In this document: positions 57,746 to 64,000 of the stretch, piece after piece | Numbering within the stretch: the first letter of the stretch is position 1 | Layout of the letters: every line of letters starts with the position of its first letter | Origin: Cryptomeria japonica | Taxonomy: Eukaryota; Streptophyta; Pinopsida; Cupressales; Cupressaceae | DNA length: 64,000 nt | Assembly (NCBI RefSeq): GCF_030272615.1 | Contig: NC_081410.1 | Span: 501,170,442 to 501,234,441 of the forward strand | Direction of reading: 5' to 3' | Program-made: the position numbers and the translations under genes | The notes under the pieces: model-generated | Database searches by the model: none | Told to the model about the DNA's origin: nothing | Seen by the model: only the letters and a program-made list of their open reading frames with translations

Positions 57746-59785
57746 GGATGTTGAACTTGATGTAGATGAACAAATTGTTTCATGTTGTTGATGTGATTTT
57801 GATTTTGATATCTTTGTTTTGATTTGGAAACTGATATTGGACTTGTTTTGCTGGTTGACAGGAGCGATTGGGTGTGGTTCAGTCATGTGAGCGATTTCCT
57901 AGGCCTTGGACTTTGATACCACGGTTGACATAGGCTGACCTGGATATTATTGAGAGATGTGGTTTGACGTCCCTGTTGGATATGCCTCGTTTCACTATGA
58001 ACCGGGGGTTACTTACAGCACTCGCAGAGAGGTGGCATAGCGACACGAACACCTTCCACTTTGCCACGGGTGAGATGACAGTCACGCCAGAGGACTGTTA
58101 CAGGACTATGTGCATACCAGTAGTAGGTTCACTACTACCTTATGAGCAGTCAGACGAGGGTGGCACAAAGGCACTTCACCGCATATTCCATGATGAGACA
58201 GTATGTGGATATGAGATCCCTTGGCAGGAGTTCCTAGACTTGGATTATGCACTACTTCCATCAGTACTAGCAGGGTTTATCGGTGGCTTTCTATGTCCCG
58301 ACCGCAGGTCGAAGGGACTATTTGTGGGATGGGGGTTGTTGTTAGAGGACATGGTTACACAGGGCCGCAGGTTCGCCTGGGGATAGGCTATGCTAGCCCA
58401 TCTATATAGGGACTTGCACGAGGTGGTATACTTGGGTTACGACAGTTTGTCAGCTGGCATGACGCTCCTTCAGGTATGGTGCTAGGAGCATATTCCGGCC
58501 GCCAGGCCATTAGCAGACAGAGATAGGCCCGTTGGACGTGCCTATGCCTATGGGTGTAGGGATCTAGTTGTCCAGCAGAAGCTGGGCAAACTAGAGCATT
58601 GGAGGAGAGTGTTGGATGACATTGATACGATCACTTGGCAACCGTATACAAGATGTGAGGTATGGGCGGAGGACGAGCTGGAGATGCCCTATGTGTTCAT
58701 GACAAGATACCTAATCGGGAGGACCCCATTCGTGATTGAGAGGTTCGTGGTCACCCGAGTTTTGCGACAGTTTGGTCGACAACAGGGTATACCTCATGGG
58801 GCTTTTTTATATGCATGCTAGAGGCAGGACATACTAGATTGGGGTCCGACGATTGATAGTGCGGTGGCCGTGGAGGAGTTTGTCAGTTTGGCGAGCTAGA
58901 TATGGGATTATGCCCCAGATATTTTGGATGCGGGCATGACAGATGAGTTTGCCAGATTGTTTGCCGTGCGAGCAGTGGTGAGGATATCAGATCCAGAGGA
59001 GATGCAGCTGACATTTGATGATGATGATGATGACGAGGGAGGTGGAGATGATGAGGATGATGGAGATGGTGGAGGAGGGTGACAAGGGAGAGGAGATCAA
59101 GGGAGGAGAGGAGATAGAGGGAGGAGAGGAGATAGAGGGTTGGAGAGAGCAGTTAGACGGGTGGTGATGGATAGAGGGAGAGGCGGGTTGGCCATTGGAG
59201 CAGGTGGAGAGGGGAGGGTGGGAGACGGATGAGGTGACACGGCCAGTGCAGAGGAGGAGGACAGATGTGCTACCACCTCCTACACCAAGGGTAGGCAGAG
59301 TTAGAGGAGAGACCCCGGCACAGGTACCGCTATGGGTTCGGATCCCCACACATATTGAGGATGCATAGATTAGGACCCTACAGGTGACTGTACAGCAGCT
59401 GCAAGCACAGGTATTAACATATCAATGACAAATTGCGCAGTTGACCACTGAGCGAGACATGGAGATAGAGCGGCGGGGTTGAGCAGAGGAGCTTGCAGCG
59501 AGCATGCAGAGGGCAACGGCGAGTGGTCCGGTGAGAGACACCCTGAGAGAGCTATCTTTGAGAGCTCAGGAGGCGGAGTACTACCATCGTCACTATGAGG
59601 CTACAGTACTCAGGGATCGCCGAGTACAGAGCTTTACACAGTCGAGATCCAGTCGATCTCGAGATACTGGGTCACGGTCAGAGAGCCGAGGGGTGACAGG
59701 GCCATCGAGACATGATCCCCCTGGAGATCCAGGGGTGGGGACCTCTGGAGCAAGACCATCTCCATCAGGGGATAGCCATACTTGA

Positions 59786-61320
59786 GAGACATTGTCTCTG
59801 TTGTATTTTTGATCATTTGTATTCTTTGTACTTGACACAGAGATGACAGATTTTGTACATTTTGATTATTTTTGAGATATATATACGACATCATTGTCTT
59901 TGATCATGTGGTGTGTTATATGGATGTATGTGCTTATATGTTCTTTTCTTTACTTTATGATGATGCAATGCTTAAATGTATGATGCAGGATGTATGCTTG
60001 GATATGTTTGTGAGATGTATTCTAAAAATGAGATATATGGTAATGATATGATGTGAGATGTATCTTGAAAATGAGATGTATGATAATGATATGCAACTAA
60101 TTGTAAAATGATATGCAACTAATTGTTTTTGGTAGCATCCTCATTCTGTATTTGCCATCCTGATATAACCATCGCTTTCTTTGTAGGTATCATCATTGAG
60201 CATTTATTGATTTTTGGATATGTTGAAAATTTATACAAGCACAATGGTATAATTGAACCATAATGACCTGAGAAAAATTTACATGATGTTTGATTTTGCA
60301 AGATAGCACAAGCGTCAAGGTATAATTGAACCAGGACGACCAGAGTGCGGATTGCGTAAACATACAAGAGCTAACCTTTGTCCCATACAAATTTGAAATG
60401 TCCTTAGCGATATGCCACCTGATTTCTTCATAGGACAAATTTGCATGGTAAAAGACTTCACTCACAGATAGAAGACAAATAAAACATCACATTCCTTCCT
60501 TGCGTCTCTAGTCGTAAGACATCCTTGAGTCACTTAGGAGATATGATAAGCAAAAATTAACAACCATAAGTAAGCATGCATGCTATTTGGAATGTATTCT
60601 TGTCAATTAAAACATCTTGCAAATAGATCTTTGTTTAGTTGAAATTAGTTCAAGTCTGTGATGTTTAGCCTTATCGCATTGTCGTTTGGCATTTGTTGGT
60701 TGTTTTGATCCTTGTTGTCTTGCTACGTTTTTGGTATGATGTTGAAAATCTTGAAGGCAAAATGCCCCTAGCGAGGTCAGGATTTTGCCCCTTGCTGTTG
60801 ATACTACTTTGATATGGATATGTACACTAATCACCTAGCCATGGTGGGATATTATTTGGATAATTATTTCAAATAAACCAAGGACGTTGACTACACTAAG
60901 TATGTCCAAGATTGATAAGCATTTGTGAATTTCTGTTGATGCCTCAGATGGGTGGATATGATATGTACAATATGATTTGTGAAACATGTATTTCCATAAA
61001 TTGATAAAGATAAGGCTAACTAGAACAAAATCCAGCAGTCATACTAATTGATGTCATTGTTATGATTTGGTCGATGATTGATAGGAATGTCTGATTTCAA
61101 AGAGTGAGTACCCCGTATAAGACCGATATGTCTGGTTTCGAGTGTACCTATCCCTGTATAAGACATGTTTGATGTTGATGTTGATTTCAAGTAATGAATT
61201 GATTAACAAGACATGTGATAAGTTTGATTGCAGACTTTGAGAGTTTTCCTGTTGTTGATCTGATTTGATGGATGGTCCATGTGTTCATGCTTTGATTTTT
61301 TTTTATTTTGTCGATTTTTA
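59786..61320. other. Element interior, no gene seen
   Basis: AT-rich. Small repeats of GATATGATGTGAGATGTAT lie near 59990-60110, and GGTATAATTGAACCA occurs twice (60246, 60320). Minus-strand open frames here have no domain. Confidence 0.5.
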
Positions 61321-61462
61321 GTTTTTGGATATTTTGATTTTTTTGAGTTTTTTGGATATTTTGATTTTTTGGATTTTTTGGATATTTTGATTTTTTTTGA
61401 GTTTTTGGATATTTTGATTTTTTTGAGTTTTTGGATATTTTGATTTTTTTGAGTTTTTGGAT
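61321..61462. repeat. 26-27 bp minisatellite (GGATATTTTGATTTTTTTGAG)
   Basis: GGATATTTTG begins at 61327, 61354, 61380, 61407 and 61433. Confidence 0.92.
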
Positions 61463-61624
61463 TAGAAGAAAGATGTATTTGGTTGCCCTAATGTATATCA
61501 AGACAAGGAATGGATGACTAAACCATTGAGGTGGAAATAGATTTGTTGTCCATAGTTTTGATCAAGATCAAGGATGAAAAAGGGGATATGGATAGAGATA
61601 GGATATAGATAGCACTAGATGATG

Positions 61625-61805
61625 GAAGCAATGAATAGATAGGATAGATAGATATGAATTAGAGTGAAGAAAGATTGTAGAAAGAATTGGATGATAGAAG
61701 AAATGAATAGATAGGATAAGGGATATGGATTAGAGTGAAGCAATATTGTAGAAAGAATTGGATGATAGAAGAAATGAATAGATAGGATAAGGGATATGGA
61801 TTAGA
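61625..61805. repeat. 71-bp tandem repeat
   Basis: ATTAGAGTGAAG begins at 61658 and 61729 and a partial copy at 61800. Units contain TTGTAGAAAGAATTGGATGA and AATGAATAGATAGGATAAGG. Confidence 0.92.
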
Positions 61806-63090
61806 GGACATGGAACTTATGGTAGGAAGAATAGAGTGGATGAAATTTGCCCCCAAGCATAGCAGTTTCCATTTGCAAAAAGGTGATATGTAAGATTGTC
61901 ATAATATTTAGCACCATCTAAATAAGTGTTTCTGAACTTTTCAAAGATAGAGACCCAACCCACACTTGGAACCTCTGGAAAATTCAACTGAACATTTCTA
62001 GCAACTGGGAAGTAGACTCAAAAGGGAAGAAGAATCCCAAACTGGATCAAGGTACTTAGTCTTTGATTACCCATGTGTGTGCAAGTGGGTTCATTCTGGC
62101 TCATATGATCATTCTAATCTTCAGAATCCAGCATGGCTAGCTACACGAGTCACCCTGACTTCAAAAGCATCCTGGATAGAGCCTCGCTGCCAGTGAGCGT
62201 CCATAGCCCCGATGAGGTTATCACTATAATCTCACAAATATTGCTCCATTGCCAGCCAGGCATCCATAGCCCCAATGGAGTTACTTGCATGTTCCCATAG
62301 CCAATCATTTTGATATTGCATTTCATTGCATTTTGCTTTTCTTGATATTCATTTTCTTGCTCATGCTTTTGATATTTCTTTTTTTCTCTTTATTTTTCTT
62401 GCATTGGCTTGTAAGTGATGAAACTTACATGGGTCTGATAATTACAGTGGCGTTGAAGCAAGATTGTAGATTTTTCACTAGCCATGTCTTCAATTTAAGA
62501 GATCACAATGATTTAGAGAAATCAATTAAGTGTATGAGATATAGTAATCAAAAGATGTCAGTACCAAGATACGATAAGTGGTTCTTTTGTGGATTGAGTG
62601 TGTATCCCAACCAAAGAAAATGTTAAAGAGGAACAACCTCGGATTCTGAAGCATTTCATGAATAGATATCTAAGAAAAGGACTAAATATGAGATTCGAGC
62701 ATGGGCAAGCATGTGACAAAATGACACAAATGCCTCTCTCACAGATGAAAGATTTTATGCGAATGATAGGGATGGAAAGAGGTGTTGGATTATAGATAGA
62801 ATGTTTGAAGATTTGTGCGAGGATAGATATAAATGTTTTCAGGATGAGTGTTGGTACTTGAGAAGTGATGAAGAGATGGAGGAAAATTGAATTTTGGGAC
62901 AGAAGGACCCAAAATAGATAGAGGAAATGATAGAAGAATAGTTTAAGAAAGATGTTTAGATAGAGGGTTGAAATAATTTCAAAGATGTGTTCCTTTGTTG
63001 ATCTTGCTTGTGGATCATTTGAGGTGATCGATTAGTGATTGAGGAAGGTAAGGACCCAAGATAGATGGAAGGGATGAAGAGTTTGATTGT
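61806..63090. other. Element interior, no supported gene
   Basis: GCATCCATAGCCCCAATGGAG and a variant (62190, 62258) form a short direct repeat. Plus-strand open frames at 62285-62795 lack a known domain. Confidence 0.5.
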
Positions 63091-63261
63091 GGAATGAAAG
63101 GACCTAAGATAGATTTGGAAGAAGAGATTGACTTTGGAATGAAAGATTTGGAGGATGAAGAGATTGAGTTAGGAATGAAAGGACATAAGATAGATTTGGA
63201 AGAAGAGATTGACTTTGGAATGAAAGGACCTAAGATAGATTTGGATGATGAAGAGATTACT
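63091..63261. repeat. 45-bp tandem repeat
   Basis: GGAATGAAAGGACCTAAGAT begins at 63091, 63172 and 63217, with a 36-bp shortened unit at 63136. Confidence 0.92.
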
Positions 63262-64000
63262 TGATCTTGATCTTGACTTAGAGTAGGATCATTTGAGTTT
63301 GTGCTTTCCTCTTGATTTTGAATTAGATTAGTGGACGATATGGAAGGGATATCATGTTTTTTCTTAGGAGGTGGATGTTGAATGGGACTCTACTCTTGAG
63401 ATGAAAGGGGGTCATCGTGGATGGAATACCAAAAGATTAGGGTATTATCATAAGATTCTTGATAGGTGGGATCTTGATCGAAGATGGGATCAGATTGGGA
63501 AGTCATGATATTGTGATCTTGATTTATGTTAGGACTCATTTCCTTTGACTAAGTTTCCTTTTTCTCGGTTTGATGATGAATGGTCATACGAATGATAAAA
63601 GTTGATGTTTTTGATAGTTTGATGTAGAGAAATTTACTCCTATTGATAAGGGTCCTAGGACTAGGTTGTCTCTTCTTTAACTTAGTTTTTGATGAAGACT
63701 TGCTCATCTCAAAATATGAGGAGTGGTCATACACGAATGATCAATGGTTTCCTTCGATGTTTGGATTGAGATACTTCGTTTGGAAACTTAAGTCTACTTT
63801 TATCAAATGAAGGTTTAGATGCCCCCTCACGACAAAGTGTGTCAAATGATATGGATAAAGTCTCCCGATATGGAAACTTGATTTGACAACTTAAGGTTTA
63901 AACTTGGTATGTTGTTTGATAGAATCCTTTAGATGATGGACCTTTTGATCAAGGTGATGATAATACCTGATTTTGATAGGATAAAGTATTATCTTTAGCT
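63262..64000. other. No gene seen to the window edge
   Basis: No pol domain of the gypsy-like element is visible. If present, it lies beyond the edge. Confidence 0.5.

Larger units (their letters stand above)
56751..59785 (+). pseudogene. Plant mobile domain (PMD-like) gene, antisense to a gypsy-like element
   Basis: A likely first exon starts at ATG 56751 (MPIPYSRHRFEHVRR); its exact donor is unclear. After a ~1.1-kb intron the main exon begins at 57862 (TTGACAG acceptor): ERLGVVQSCERFPRPW, ADLDIIERCGLTSLLDMPRF, then LLTALAERWHSDTNTFHF and GEMTVTPEDCYRTMCIPVVG, the hallmark start of the plant mobile domain (aminotransferase-like PMD). It continues with LLPSVLAGFIGGFLCPD and DDIDTITWQPYTRCEVW. 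The C-terminal half is acidic (DDDDDDEGGG near 59020), then Gly/Arg-rich, then a coiled coil with ELSLRAQEAEYYHRHYE. TAG codons at 57931, 58384, 58819 and 58900, and a frameshift near 59215, break it. GC content is higher than its surroundings. Confidence 0.82.

Noticed and set aside
57614-57886. 90-codon minus-strand frame rich in Ser, Thr and His
   Set aside because: Reverse translation of the 45-bp intron repeat.
59593-59894. Minus-strand frames opposite the PMD C-terminus
   Set aside because: Mirror frames of GC-rich coding sequence on the other strand.

Overview
This window looks like nuclear DNA from a large, repeat-rich plant genome, most likely a gymnosperm or a similarly bloated seed-plant genome (inference). 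It is AT-rich. It holds plant-type LINEs with an RNase H domain, copia and gypsy LTR elements with initiator-Met primer sites, a plant mobile domain gene and a PADRE/DUF4228 gene. Nearly every transposon protein is broken by stop codons. Only one ordinary intact gene was found: an intronless PADRE-domain protein at 43820-44326.

Layout. 1-1665: 5'-truncated LINE reverse transcriptase on the minus strand. 2110-4290: AT microsatellite, a duplicated block of about 0.8 kb and long CT runs. About 4320-19900: a candidate two-gene DNA transposon. A decayed transposase-like gene runs rightward (4637-7563) and a decayed multi-exon gene of unknown function runs leftward (16933-19538). Between them lie 52-bp and 14-bp arrays and a 359-bp satellite. 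One satellite copy is split by a 6.3-kb LTR retrotransposon (9480-15819; 5-bp target duplication ATATA) that has zinc-knuckle gag and a reading frame of about 1,090 codons but no recognisable pol. 19950-21625: the 3' part of a LINE.

About 22640-41638 is a nested stack. An old minus-strand gypsy element has a copia element (26093-34156) inserted in its RNase H region. The copia 5' LTR carries a solo LTR (26890-28080), and the gypsy right-hand LTR carries another (39523-40700). Target-site duplications support each of the three insertions into the gypsy element. The PADRE gene follows, with about ten copies of a ~125-bp degenerate repeat directly after it. A long LINE with APE endonuclease, RT, zinc-binding and RNase H domains lies on the minus strand at 46322-52190.

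The right end (55130-64000) appears to be the 3' side of another minus-strand gypsy-like element: an LTR ending at 56335 with its polypurine tract directly outside. Antisense to it runs a decayed plant-mobile-domain gene with its own TATA box (56670) and a first intron filled with GCGCAT-type motifs. Several minisatellites follow up to the window edge.

How the parts relate: apart from the PADRE gene, the window is a record of layered insertions. The most promising items for novelty are the convergent two-gene transposon candidate, the pol-less LTR element with a giant ORF, and the antisense mobile-domain gene inside a gypsy-like element.
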